64,000 nucleotides of DNA from Chitinophagales bacterium (GCA_020628375.1 JAHDFD010000009.1:38263-102262); one strand, 5' to 3'; shown: positions 27,726-36,864, counted from the first letter of the stretch. Program-made: numbers and translations. Notes: generated by a model from the letters alone, not told the origin.

Positions 27726-28596
27726 ATTTCTTCTTATTCTTTGCATTATTGCATTATTTGCCTGTTCAGATCAAAAACCTGATCAATACAAAGTAAATGT
27801 TGCCGAAACAAGCAGCAAGATATTTAAAAGCAATCAAAAAGCTTCTTTAGTCAATAAAATTGGTAAAACAATTCAAGAACGTTTTTTACCGCCTTCTGGA
27901 TTTGAGAGACTAGCTGTAAACCAATCGTCTTTTGCTTATTTCCTGAGAAACTTCAATTTAAAACCAGATGGAAGCGAGGTGTATTATTATAATGGTCAGG
28001 CTAAACACAATGAAGTACATGCCGCTGTTTTAGATATAGATGCTGGCGAAAACGACCTGCAACAATGCGCCGATGCTGTAATGCGATTAAGAGCTGAACA
28101 CTTATATCAACAAAAAGCGTTCGATCGAATTCACTTCAATTTTACGAACGGTTTCCGTTGTGATTATAATAAATGGAAAGTAGGCAATAGAATAAAAATT
28201 AAAGGCAATAAAACCTGGTGGGCAATGAGTTCGAAGCCCGATAATAGTTATGCTAGCTTCAGGAAATATATGGATCAGGTTTATATGTATGCCGGAACTG
28301 CTTCTTTGGAAAAAGAATTAAAAAGCGTTGCTATTGAAAACATGAAAATTGGCGATGTATTCATAATTGGTGGTTTTCCAGGGCATGCAGTAATTGTTGT
28401 GGATATGGTTGAAAACAGAAAAACAAAAGAAAAGCTGTTCATGCTCGCACAAAGTTATATGCCTGCTCAGGATATTCATGTATTATTAAATCCCAATGAT
28501 ACGCAACTATCTCCCTGGTATTCTTTAAACTTCGGTGAAACACTTAAAACACCTGAATGGACTTTTTCGAGCAAAGATCTTAAGCGTTTTGAGTAA
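27718..28596 (+). CDS. DUF4846 lipoprotein
   Basis: A 292-residue lipoprotein (lipobox FAC, Cys16) with a DUF4846 domain spanning most of the mature protein. The motifs RFLPPSGFERL (about 55-65), FLRNFNLKPDG and the late GDVFIIGGFPGHAVIVVDM and SYMPAQDIHVL are typical. The GHAVIVVDM segment resembles a papain/NlpC-like fold and suggests a peptidase-like role in the envelope, which is inference. Translationally coupled to the PorP/SprF gene by an 8-bp overlap (ATG inside the last codons). Confidence 0.83.
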   Translation: MNKFLLILCIIALFACSDQKPDQYKVNVAETSSKIFKSNQKASLVNKIGKTIQERFLPPSGFERLAVNQSSFAYFLRNFNLKPDGSEVYYYNGQAKHNEVHAAVLDIDAGENDLQQCADAVMRLRAEHLYQQKAFDRIHFNFTNGFRCDYNKWKVGNRIKIKGNKTWWAMSSKPDNSYASFRKYMDQVYMYAGTASLEKELKSVAIENMKIGDVFIIGGFPGHAVIVVDMVENRKTKEKLFMLAQSYMPAQDIHVLLNPNDTQLSPWYSLNFGETLKTPEWTFSSKDLKRFE

Positions 28597-28787
28597 GTTC
28601 AGATTATTGATAAATACTATAGTCTAGCAAATAAAGAATTCAAGTTAATATGTATAACATTGTTAATCAACTTACTAATCTTGTACTTGCCTGAAACAGA
28701 TTGACCGCCTTTCAAGCAAAAACAGTTTACTTGTAAACATTCAGACAACTATCCCTAATGGTTTTATGAAGTTATACAAATTTAAAA
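28597..28787. other. AT-rich intergenic stretch
   Basis: I see no gene, promoter or RNA in this spacer. A small inverted repeat (AGTTTACTTGTAAACA) lies near 28725-28742. Confidence 0.4.
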
Positions 28788-28862
28788 ATTAAAAAACGTA
28801 CAAATTTTCGTGTCATATTGAGCGCAATGTAATGAAGTCGAAATATAGACACCTCCCTATTT
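28788..28862 (+). repeat. 75-bp dispersed repeat, copy 1
   Basis: This copy begins ATTAAAAAACGTACAAATTT and contains TGTCATATTGAGCGCAATG and AATATAGACACCT. An inverted copy at 58384-58458 differs at only two positions. Related GTCAT...GAGCGnAnTG repeats are common between Bacteroidota genes; the role is unknown. Confidence 0.85.
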
Positions 28863-29009
28863 TTCTGGGGATGATTCGTATATTGGGCTTAATTTGATAG
28901 TCGTTCACGCTCTCATAAATGTACGATATATTAAAGTTAAAATTGTATTACAAACGTGTTATAAAATATTTGGTTTATTTTTATGAAAAAAATCTAAACC
29001 AAATTCAGT

Positions 29010-31172
29010 ATGAAAGCCACAATTTACACTTATCGCTTACCCAAACTTCTATTCGTTTTAACAAGCTTTATATCAATCTTTTACACAACAGATCTAATCG
29101 CTCAAAATGAAGATGTAACAGAAGCTCCTTACTTTACCGTATTCTGTAATGATACTAGCAACGTTGCTTTTCCATTGATAGCAACGAACGTTGATGCAAC
29201 AATCAGCGGAGTTATCGCCAATATCGTAACGGAACAGGTTTATGTGAATTCAGGAGACTCTCTTTTAGATGCAACGTATGTATTTCCCATGTCAACAAAT
29301 GCAGCCATTTATAGTATGCAAATGCAAATAGAAGACAGAGTTATAGATGCAGTCATCGAAAGAAATGATGTAGCACAGGAAATATTCGACGAGGCTAATG
29401 AGAATGGTTATACTGCTTCTCTTTTAGAACAAAACAGACCTAACGTCTTTCAAATGAGCTTGGCAAATATTCAGCCTGGAGATACTTTAATAGTTCGTAT
29501 GACTTATACAGAACTGATGGAACCAGAAAATGGAGAATATCAATTTGTTTTACCAAGTATTGTAGGTCCACGTTTTACAACAAATGGAGAAACATGGGTA
29601 CAGCAATCGATAGAACAGATGGAAGAGTTGATGGCGACCGAATGGAATATACAGCTTGATATTAACGCTGGAATGCCTGTTGAAGCGTATTGTGCATCAC
29701 ACCCGCTTGAGTTTGATAATCAAGGCTATTATTCAACAGGAAATATTATAACCAATCCTGAGAAGGATTTTATTGTGAATTATAGTTTAAGAGGAAATAA
29801 TATAGAAACCGGACTTCTACTATATGAAGGTGAAGAAGAAAATTTCTTCTTATCTATAATGCAACCACCCAAACCTGAAATCGAGTTTGAAATGCCCGAT
29901 CGTGAATACGTTTTTATTATGGATGTTTCTGGTTCAATGAATGGATATCCAATAGAAACATCCAAAGAGTTAATCGTCAATTTATTAAATGGTCTTAACC
30001 TGAATGATAAATTCAATATTTTGTTTTTTGCAGGAGGCTCTTCTCTTCTATCAGAAACATCACTTTACGCAACACATGAAAATGTAAACAATGTAATTGA
30101 AATGATCGAGAATATGAGTTCAGGTGGTTCAACGGATTTATTACCAGCGATGCAAAGAGCACTCGATCTTGAAGGTTCTGAAGATTATGCCAGAACTTTT
30201 GTGATAGTTACAGATGGCCGTGTTACAGTAGAAAAAGAAGCCTATGATCTAATCAGAGAAAACCTGAATGAAGCTAATTTTTTCGCTTTCGGTATAGGTA
30301 ATAACCCCAACAGATTTATTATTGAAGGAATTGCCTATGTAGGTGAGGGAGAGGCTTTTATTGTTCCTTCATCAAACGAAGCTGAAGCAACAGCCAACTT
30401 ATTTAAAGAATACATCGAACGCCCTGCATTAACCAATATCGAAGCTTCTTTTTCAGGAGTAGAGGTATATGATGTAGAGCCTTTTGCTATTCCAGACATA
30501 TTTGCTGAACGACCGATCATTCTATATGGAAAGTATGAAAATGAAACCAATGGAAGCGTAACCGTTACCGGTGATTATGGTTCGGGGGAAGTAAGCAGTA
30601 CCCTTAATTTTTCAGATTATAATGAAAATATTGAAGACAACATTGCCCTCAAATACTTATGGGCAAGAAAACGCATTAAACTAATGTCGGACTATGGTAT
30701 AGCCAGTAATGAAACTGATAGCCTGAGTATAGAAGAGGAGATTACTCAATTGGGTTTACAGTATAGCTTAATAACAGAATACACTTCATTTATTGCTGTT
30801 GATAGCAGTGCGTTAGCTAATAACACTTTATCTGAAAATAATTATGTGGACGACTACCTAGTAAGTATCGATGATTTAGTAGATTCAACTGAAGAACGCG
30901 AAACTAAAATTCACATTATTGGAGAAAATATTATTGATAACAACTTTTTAGAAATTAATATAGCCGGAATCAATTACAATGAATTTGATGACTTAACCAT
31001 CAATATCATCGATGTAACAGGTAAAGTGTTATTCTCACAAGAAATTAGTGAATTCGACTTAGGAAAAAATATGCAAATAGATTTCGGAAACCTGGCGTCA
31101 GGATACTATTTCGTTACCCTATCTTCAAAACAAGAAGTGATAGATGCTGCTAAATTCATGATTTCCAAATAA
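29010..31172 (+). CDS. VIT and VWA domain protein with T9SS sorting domain
   Basis: A 720-residue secreted protein. Layout: signal peptide (about 1-31), VIT domain (about 55-180, with YVFPMSTNAAIYSM and an FQMSLANIQPGD core), VWA domain with a complete MIDAS start (Asp305, Ser307, Ser309 in DVSGSMNG; Thr near TDLLPAM; Asp in VTDGRV), a linker, and a C-terminal sorting domain (about 640-720; IDVTGKVLFS, SGYYFVTLSSKQE). VIT+VWA is the inter-alpha-trypsin-inhibitor arrangement; in bacteria it suggests metal-dependent adhesion or surface interaction. Export by T9SS places it at the cell surface. The start ATG 29010 follows ACCAAATTCAGT without a strong ribosome binding site. Confidence 0.88.
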   Translation: MKATIYTYRLPKLLFVLTSFISIFYTTDLIAQNEDVTEAPYFTVFCNDTSNVAFPLIATNVDATISGVIANIVTEQVYVNSGDSLLDATYVFPMSTNAAIYSMQMQIEDRVIDAVIERNDVAQEIFDEANENGYTASLLEQNRPNVFQMSLANIQPGDTLIVRMTYTELMEPENGEYQFVLPSIVGPRFTTNGETWVQQSIEQMEELMATEWNIQLDINAGMPVEAYCASHPLEFDNQGYYSTGNIITNPEKDFIVNYSLRGNNIETGLLLYEGEEENFFLSIMQPPKPEIEFEMPDREYVFIMDVSGSMNGYPIETSKELIVNLLNGLNLNDKFNILFFAGGSSLLSETSLYATHENVNNVIEMIENMSSGGSTDLLPAMQRALDLEGSEDYARTFVIVTDGRVTVEKEAYDLIRENLNEANFFAFGIGNNPNRFIIEGIAYVGEGEAFIVPSSNEAEATANLFKEYIERPALTNIEASFSGVEVYDVEPFAIPDIFAERPIILYGKYENETNGSVTVTGDYGSGEVSSTLNFSDYNENIEDNIALKYLWARKRIKLMSDYGIASNETDSLSIEEEITQLGLQYSLITEYTSFIAVDSSALANNTLSENNYVDDYLVSIDDLVDSTEERETKIHIIGENIIDNNFLEINIAGINYNEFDDLTINIIDVTGKVLFSQEISEFDLGKNMQIDFGNLASGYYFVTLSSKQEVIDAAKFMISK

Positions 31173-31237
31173 GAATAGTATTGAAGATTTTTTTGAACTG
31201 ACAATCAATAAGAACTAATGCAAAACATTTTCTGTTC

Positions 31238-31245
31238 TACCTTTG
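31238..31245 (+). promoter_or_regulatory. Promoter -7 box of lysS
   Basis: TACCTTTG, followed by CA, is identical to the lpdA box and lies about 79 bp upstream of the lysS ATG. Confidence 0.6.
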
Positions 31246-31323
31246 CAATTTTAGTGAATAGTTAATGATAATGAGTATTTAAAACAACGATAAACTCAAT
31301 TTCATTTTCTCAAAACCTAATTA

Positions 31324-33021
31324 ATGAGCGAACAGGAAATTATCAGAAGAAAAGCCTTAGAGCAAATTCAGGAATTGGGCATCGACCCTTATCCGGCTGC
31401 AGAATTTAAAGTTGACTTTCGATCAACTGATTTTACAACTGTAGAGTTTCACGAAAATTTAAAACAGCTTCTATCTGCCATCAATGGTATTGATGATGTA
31501 GATGCAGCAAAAGCGAGTGTTTTAAAAAATCGTTTCAATGCAAAAAAGGTTTTGGCTGATGAAGAAAAACCTGAAGCTTTTACAGAAACGATCACTGTTA
31601 ACGATGCAACGACTACTTTAGAAGACTTTCTGGTAAATATCAAAGAAGAAGGCTTAGGTGATTTTCAAAAAAGCAAAAGAGCAAAAGTAAAGATCGCTGG
31701 TCGCTTTATGGGACAACGTGGTCCCTTTGCCAAGTTACAGGATGCACATGGTCAGATTCAGTTATACATCGACAAAAAAGGCATAGGTGCTTCTGATGAA
31801 GAAAAAGAGACTTTCAAAAAACTGATAAAGCTCATTGATATCGGCGATTATATCGGCGTTTCAGGCTTTCTGTTTTCTACCGGAACAGGTGAAGTCTCTA
31901 TACACGTGGAAGCCTTTCAATTACTATCTAAATCGCTGCGCCCTTTACCAATCGTGAAGCGCGATAAAGATGGAAATGTATATGATGCGTTCACCGATCC
32001 GAATCAGCGTTACCGTATGCGCTATGTCGATCTTACGGTAAACCCAGAAGTGCGTGAAACTTTCGTGAAACGTTCTAAAATGGTGCAGGCAATGCGCGAG
32101 TTCATGAACGATGCCGGTTATTTAGAAGTAGAAACACCTATTCTTCAACCTATTTATGGTGGAGCATCGGCACGTCCGTTCAAAACACATCATAACACCT
32201 TAGATCAGGCATTTTACATGCGTATTGCCAATGAGCTTTATTTGAAGCGTTTGATCGTCGGTGGTTACGAAGGAGTTTTTGAATTTGCTAAAGATTTCCG
32301 TAACGAGGGTATGAGCCGTTTTCACAATCCTGAGTTTACCATGATGGAGTTGTACGTTGCCTACAAAGATTATTATTGGATGATGGATTTTGTAGAAGCA
32401 ATGATCCGTCATGTAGCAATAGCGGTAAATGGAACAGGAATTATTCCGGTTGGCGAAAATATGATCGACTTTGTACAACCCTGGAAGCGTTACACAATGT
32501 TTGAAGCAATTGAAGAATATACCGGTATCGATATTTCAAACATGGATGAAGCAGCTTTGCGTAAAACCGCAAAGGAATTACACGTTCCTATTGATGAAAC
32601 AATGGGTAAAGGAAAATTGATCGATGAAATATTCGGTGAAAAAGTTGAGCACTTATTGATTCAGCCAACTTTCATTACCGATTATCCGGTTGAAATGTCA
32701 CCTTTAGCTAAAAAGCATCGTTCTAAGCCTGGTTTGGTAGAACGTTTTGAAGCCATTTGTAATGCTAAAGAGTTGTGTAATGCCTTCTCTGAGCTGAACG
32801 ACCCGATCGATCAACGTCAACGTTTTGAATCACAATTAGAGTTAGGTAAGCGCGGTGATGAAGAGGCAATGCAATTAGATGAAGATTTCTTAAGAGCTTT
32901 AGAATATGGAATGCCACCTACATGTGGAATCGGAATTGGAATTGACCGTTTAGCAATGATAATGACCAACTCAAATTCCATTCAGGATGTATTATTCTTT
33001 CCGCAAATGAGGAATGAGTAA
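31324..33021 (+). CDS. lysS: Lysyl-tRNA synthetase, class II
   Basis: LysS charges tRNA(Lys) with lysine. The 565 residues include an OB-fold anticodon domain (about 123-220, KVKIAGRFMGQRGPFAKLQD) and the class II catalytic core with motif 2 (FRNEGMSRFHNPEFTMMELY) and motif 3 (GIGIGIDRLAMIMTN) near the C-terminus. Between the conserved start (IDPYPAAEF, about 20-28) and the OB fold is an extra segment of roughly 55 residues compared with E. coli LysS, including a helical NRFNAKKVLADEEK region. The gene has its own promoter and a good terminator at 33185-33224. Confidence 0.96.
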   Translation: MSEQEIIRRKALEQIQELGIDPYPAAEFKVDFRSTDFTTVEFHENLKQLLSAINGIDDVDAAKASVLKNRFNAKKVLADEEKPEAFTETITVNDATTTLEDFLVNIKEEGLGDFQKSKRAKVKIAGRFMGQRGPFAKLQDAHGQIQLYIDKKGIGASDEEKETFKKLIKLIDIGDYIGVSGFLFSTGTGEVSIHVEAFQLLSKSLRPLPIVKRDKDGNVYDAFTDPNQRYRMRYVDLTVNPEVRETFVKRSKMVQAMREFMNDAGYLEVETPILQPIYGGASARPFKTHHNTLDQAFYMRIANELYLKRLIVGGYEGVFEFAKDFRNEGMSRFHNPEFTMMELYVAYKDYYWMMDFVEAMIRHVAIAVNGTGIIPVGENMIDFVQPWKRYTMFEAIEEYTGIDISNMDEAALRKTAKELHVPIDETMGKGKLIDEIFGEKVEHLLIQPTFITDYPVEMSPLAKKHRSKPGLVERFEAICNAKELCNAFSELNDPIDQRQRFESQLELGKRGDEEAMQLDEDFLRALEYGMPPTCGIGIGIDRLAMIMTNSNSIQDVLFFPQMRNE

Positions 33022-33027
33022 CTGACA

Positions 33028-33141
33028 TGATGGGTTAAATGATCGATTTGGTCTGAGACTGTGTGTCCCAGACCAAATCGGGAATCCATTGCTAGTCGCC
33101 TGACCAGCAATGCTCATTTTTATAAATCATTCATTTTACAC
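33028..33141 (-). repeat. Double-hairpin dispersed element, copy 2
   Basis: Inverted relative to the copy at 2175-2304. It contains the ATTGCTGGTC/GACTAGCAAT hairpin (33088-33111) and a second stem GATTTGGTCTG/CAGACCAAATC (about 33044-33078). It lies directly after lysS and before that gene's terminator. Confidence 0.75.
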
Positions 33142-33184
33142 TATCACAGAATAACTAAAGACAATTAAGTTTGAAACAAGTTTT

Positions 33185-33224
33185 AAAATGGCAATGCTTT
33201 ATTAAAAGTGTTGCCATTTTTTTA
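33185..33224 (+). terminator. Rho-independent terminator of lysS
   Basis: Arms AAATGGCAA and TTGCCATTT with a 16-nt loop are followed by T7 on the plus strand, about 170 bp after the lysS stop. Confidence 0.8.
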
Positions 33225-33276
33225 TTGGAATACATTACTTAAATTGATATCTGTTTAAAAATAAATCTACTCAACT

Positions 33277-33480
33277 ATGAAATACTTCTTTTGTATTTTA
33301 ATACTAAGCTGCCTCTCAATAAATGTAAATGGAAAACGCATTAAAATCATCTATAAGCTATCAAAAAACAATGGTATTAATTCTTTAGCAGCCTACACAC
33401 ACTCACAAACTCACAAACTCACAAACTCACAAACTCACAAACTCATTAACCCAACTCACAAAATCTTATCAATAAAATAG
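33277..33480 (+). CDS. Possible truncated secreted protein with tandem-repeat tail
   Basis: A 67-codon frame. Residues 1-19 (MKYFFCILILSCLSINVNG) form a convincing signal peptide, but the rest turns into translated repeat: the unit CACAAACTCA (10 bp) occurs about five times at 33396-33445, giving a periodic THKLTNSQ tail. This may be the remnant of a secreted-protein gene whose 3' part was replaced by repeat expansion. Function cannot be inferred. Confidence 0.3.
   Translation: MKYFFCILILSCLSINVNGKRIKIIYKLSKNNGINSLAAYTHSQTHKLTNSQTHKLINPTHKILSIK
33396..33445. repeat. CACAAACTCA tandem repeat
   Basis: About five copies of the 10-mer CACAAACTCA follow ACACACTCA. It is a simple tandem tract likely to vary in copy number. 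Confidence 0.85.
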
Positions 33481-33540
33481 CGTTAGAATAAAACACATAG
33501 TAAACTTTTTACTAAACTTGTGTTTTAATATCTGTTCGAT

Positions 33541-36270
33541 ATGAGAAAATTGCTAGTATATATACTGTTGTGTTGTATTTCTCTAAGCTTGTGGGCAACC
33601 CACAATAGAGCTGGAGAAATTACCTATAAACACGACCCACTTCCCAGTCAGCCACACCGTTTTACTTTTGAGATCGTTACCTATACCAAAACCAGTAGTT
33701 CCGATGCCGATCGTGATTCTCTGACAATCCTATGGGGAAATAACGACGATTCGAGTACCTTGCCACGTGTAAATGGTGGTGGTAATGGTGAAGAAGTTCC
33801 CAATAGGGACGATATAAAGAAGAATATTTACCGAGGCTCATATTCCTATCCGGGAGCAAGTACCTACTACGTCGTTTCAATGGCAGATCCCAATCGTATA
33901 GATAATATCATCAATATCAATCAGGGAAATTCTATAGATATTCAGTTCTTTATCGAAGATACCTTATTCCTGATCAATCCGCAGTTTTACGGATACAATA
34001 ACTCTCCTACTCTATTCCAGCCACCTATTGATAATGGACAGGTAGGACAAGTTTTCAAACACAACCCTAACGCTTATGATATTGACGGCGACAGCTTGGT
34101 TTTTGAGTTAGCTGTTCCACTTCAGTCAACCAATTTAGAAGTTCCTAATTACGCTTATCCCGATCAGGTAGGACCAGGAGCTGATAATAATATTTCACTC
34201 GATCCTAATACCGGAGAATTTACCTGGGATTCCCCACAGGTTCCCGGTGAATATAATGTTGCTTTTCTCATTCGGGAGTTCCGTAATGGGATACAAATAG
34301 GAACGATGATAAGGGATATGCAAATTCTGATCGAAGATTATAATAATACACCACCAGAACTCAATGCGCTGAACGATACCTGTGTAACCGTCGGCGACCA
34401 ATTATCTATCAATATACTTGCAACAGAATCAGAAGATGCACCTAGTAGCGCTCAACTTATCGAACTCTCCGCATTCGGTGGTCCTTTTGAGTTGGTAGTG
34501 AATCCGGCAAGTTTCGATATAAATACGCAATCTATTAACGAAGCATCGGCTGTTTTCAACTGGAATATTGTCTGTGAACATATTTATAGCGATGAATATA
34601 TAGTTGTATTCAAGGCAGAAGATAACTTTATTACACCTTTCAACGATCCCTTACCACTGTCCGATCTAGTTACCTGGTTGATTCAGGTAGTTCCTCCACC
34701 AATTGAAAACTTGACTGCCGAGGCACAGGCAGGGAAAATTATTCTTTCCTGGGACAACACTTATCCTTGTATCAATTCCGATAAATTCCTAGGGTTTTCT
34801 GTATGGCGAAAAGCAGCTTGTGATGATACTGAATACAATCTTTGTGAAAATGATCTGGCTGCTCAAGGTTATACTTTACTTGAAGAAGATCTGGATGTGT
34901 TTACATACACCGATGAAACACCACAGCCCGGTATTAACTATGTGTATCGTATCACTGCTTCTTTTGCAGATGTAGTTACAGAAAATGGCGATCCACTGAA
35001 TTTCTCCGAATCAGCACCTTCAGAAGCTATATGTGAATCGTTACCACGTGATTTACCTACTTTATTGAATGTTAGCGTAGAAAGCACGGATACTAATAAT
35101 GGTGAAATTTTCGTAAGATGGGCGAAACCCAATCCGGTCGATCTCGATACAATAATTAATGCCCCACTCTACACTTATGAATTACAACGTTCAAATGGTG
35201 GTAGTTTTGAAACATTGGTAAGTTTCACCGCCGATAGTTTTGCTGAAGCAAATGATACGGTTTTCATAGATAATGGTTTGAATACGCTTGAGAATGAATT
35301 TACTTACAAAATTCTTTTTTACACGAATAATATTTTGTTAGGAGAAACCCCTACCGCTACTTCTGTTTTCATCAATACCAGTCCGAGCGACAACCAAGTG
35401 CAACTGAGCTGGAATGAACGCGTGCCGTGGTTGAATGAAAGCTACACGATATACAGAAAGATAGCCAGTGCAGCTGATTTTGATTCGATAGCAACGGTAA
35501 GCAGTAAAAGCTATACAGATACCGGTTTAAGTAATGGCACAGAATACTGTTATTATATAAGAAGTTCAGGAACGTACAATTCAGCCGGATTGCCCGAACC
35601 ATTAATCAATTTCTCACAGGAAAAATGTGATACTCCAATAGATACTACGCCTCCTTGCGCTCCGGAATTAACCGTTTCAAACGATTGTGATCAGGAGAAT
35701 ACCGGCGAACCACTTACTTATGATAGCAACCTTTTGACCTGGGAGTTAGAAGATCAAATTTGTGAGGAAGATGTGGTTTTCTTCAGGGTATTCTATCAGG
35801 CTCCGAATGCGAGCGATTTTGAATTATTAGATGAACTTAATAATCCCGACTCAAGAGCTTATTTACACGAAGTGGAACAAACATTAGCAGGTTGCTATAC
35901 AGTAACAGCAGTTGATTCTTTCAATAATGAAAGTTTACAAAGCAATATTATCTGCACAGAAAGCTGCCTGAATTATGAATTACCGAATACTTTCACGCCG
36001 AATGGTGATGGCACAAATGATCTATTTATTCCATTGGAGGGTTTCCGTTTTGTGAATATGGTAGATATGAATATTTTCACCAAGTGGGGAACTTTGGTCT
36101 TTACAACGAACGATCCACAAATTAACTGGGATGGCAACCACTATAAAACAGGCAAGGAACTTCCGGGTGGAACTTATTATTATACCTGTAAGGTTTTTGA
36201 AATCAATAGCGATGGAAGTGAAACCATTGCTGAAGAGTTAAGTGGTTATATTCATTTATTCAGAGAGTAA
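33541..36270 (+). CDS. Large secreted protein with gliding-motility-associated (T9SS type B) C-terminal domain
   Basis: A 909-residue surface protein. A signal peptide (about 1-19) is followed by an N-terminal beta-rich region starting ATHNRAGEITYKH, typical of this Bacteroidota family. Ig/cadherin-like and fibronectin III-like modules occupy the middle (about 270-790), with repeated L-WxxxxP and YRI/YYI strand patterns. The CHU_C type B domain (about 815-909) carries the signature LPNTFTPNGDGTNDLF and ends TYYYTCKVFE...LSGYIHLFRE. Type B cargo usually needs a PorP/SprF partner; the only one in the window is at 26730-27725. Likely role: adhesion or gliding; substrate unknown. Confidence 0.9.
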   Translation: MRKLLVYILLCCISLSLWATHNRAGEITYKHDPLPSQPHRFTFEIVTYTKTSSSDADRDSLTILWGNNDDSSTLPRVNGGGNGEEVPNRDDIKKNIYRGSYSYPGASTYYVVSMADPNRIDNIININQGNSIDIQFFIEDTLFLINPQFYGYNNSPTLFQPPIDNGQVGQVFKHNPNAYDIDGDSLVFELAVPLQSTNLEVPNYAYPDQVGPGADNNISLDPNTGEFTWDSPQVPGEYNVAFLIREFRNGIQIGTMIRDMQILIEDYNNTPPELNALNDTCVTVGDQLSINILATESEDAPSSAQLIELSAFGGPFELVVNPASFDINTQSINEASAVFNWNIVCEHIYSDEYIVVFKAEDNFITPFNDPLPLSDLVTWLIQVVPPPIENLTAEAQAGKIILSWDNTYPCINSDKFLGFSVWRKAACDDTEYNLCENDLAAQGYTLLEEDLDVFTYTDETPQPGINYVYRITASFADVVTENGDPLNFSESAPSEAICESLPRDLPTLLNVSVESTDTNNGEIFVRWAKPNPVDLDTIINAPLYTYELQRSNGGSFETLVSFTADSFAEANDTVFIDNGLNTLENEFTYKILFYTNNILLGETPTATSVFINTSPSDNQVQLSWNERVPWLNESYTIYRKIASAADFDSIATVSSKSYTDTGLSNGTEYCYYIRSSGTYNSAGLPEPLINFSQEKCDTPIDTTPPCAPELTVSNDCDQENTGEPLTYDSNLLTWELEDQICEEDVVFFRVFYQAPNASDFELLDELNNPDSRAYLHEVEQTLAGCYTVTAVDSFNNESLQSNIICTESCLNYELPNTFTPNGDGTNDLFIPLEGFRFVNMVDMNIFTKWGTLVFTTNDPQINWDGNHYKTGKELPGGTYYYTCKVFEINSDGSETIAEELSGYIHLFRE

Positions 36271-36274
36271 AAAC

Positions 36275-36327
36275 ATCTCCCTTCAGACCTTCAAGATTTT
36301 AGAAATCCTGAAGGTCTGAAGGGAGAT
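36275..36327. terminator. Bidirectional terminator hairpin
   Basis: A long stem with arms ATCTCCCTTCAGACCTTCA and TGAAGGTCTGAAGGGAGAT around a 15-nt AT-rich centre lies between the convergent genes at 33541 and 36352. The inner GACCTTCA/TGAAGGTC is shared with the hairpin at 48831-48868. Confidence 0.75.
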
Positions 36328-36351
36328 TTGAATTGAAAATGACACAATTAT

Positions 36352-36576
36352 TCAAACCTTGGTATTCAATACCTTTTCTTCGTCGAAAGAAAGCGTTATT
36401 AAAACCATTGGTGTGGTCATATAGGTTGTGCCAATAGAAACACTAATAACTTCCCAGCCTTTTTCTATCCATTCGTCCATCTCTTTTTGTGCCTTTTCTA
36501 TCAACTTTTCAGTTGTAGGAAAGAATACTTTATTATCGAGTCGAACCTCGACCAATTTATGCTTTTTGAAATTCAT
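36352..36576 (-). CDS. DUF4177-like small protein
   Basis: A 74-residue cytoplasmic protein with the pattern KHKLVEVRLD...TEKLIEKAQKEMDEWIEKGWEVISVSIG, resembling DUF4177 (KYxxV..., helix, KGWEVxSV strand). It is paralogous to the adjacent 65-residue protein at 36599-36796: both share TEKL, KGWEV and a final PxxxITL strand. Function is unknown. The tandem arrangement, 22 bp apart on one strand, suggests a two-gene operon. Confidence 0.7.
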   Translation of the reverse strand: MNFKKHKLVEVRLDNKVFFPTTEKLIEKAQKEMDEWIEKGWEVISVSIGTTYMTTPMVLITLSFDEEKVLNTKV

Positions 36577-36598
36577 AACTCAAAGTATGTTTAAATTT

Positions 36599-36796
36599 CT
36601 AAAACTCAAAATCATCAACAAGTAAGGTTATAAAAGCTGTAGGGATATACCACACACTAAAACCATAAGCAACCGAAACAACCTCCCAGCCCTTATCCAT
36701 TGCCTCATTTAGTTTGTTCTCTACTTCTTTACGTAATTTTTCTGTACTCCACATATTTGAAATACGTACTACCTTATATTTTTTTGAGTCTAGCAT
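36599..36796 (-). CDS. DUF4177-like small protein, paralogue
   Basis: A 65-residue protein sharing the layout of its neighbour: KYKVVRISNMWSTEKLRKEV, then NEAMDKGWEVVSVAYG, then IPTAFITLLVDD. It is the first gene of the pair. Upstream, 36797-36894 contains the divergent promoter of the nitronate monooxygenase gene. No function is assigned. Confidence 0.7.
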   Translation of the reverse strand: MLDSKKYKVVRISNMWSTEKLRKEVENKLNEAMDKGWEVVSVAYGFSVWYIPTAFITLLVDDFEF

Positions 36797-36864
36797 AATT
36801 CAATGTTTTGCTTACTAATAAAACATGAAAAGTATATTTTGAGTTCCCACTATAGATTTCCCCG

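Noticed and set aside
28919..29110. 63-residue frame before the VIT/VWA gene
   Set aside because: It overlaps the signal-peptide region of the real gene in another frame and has Lys/Tyr/Leu composition typical of AT-rich spacer.
33396..33445. CRISPR-like array
   Set aside because: The 10-bp units are contiguous with no spacers, so this is a simple tandem repeat.
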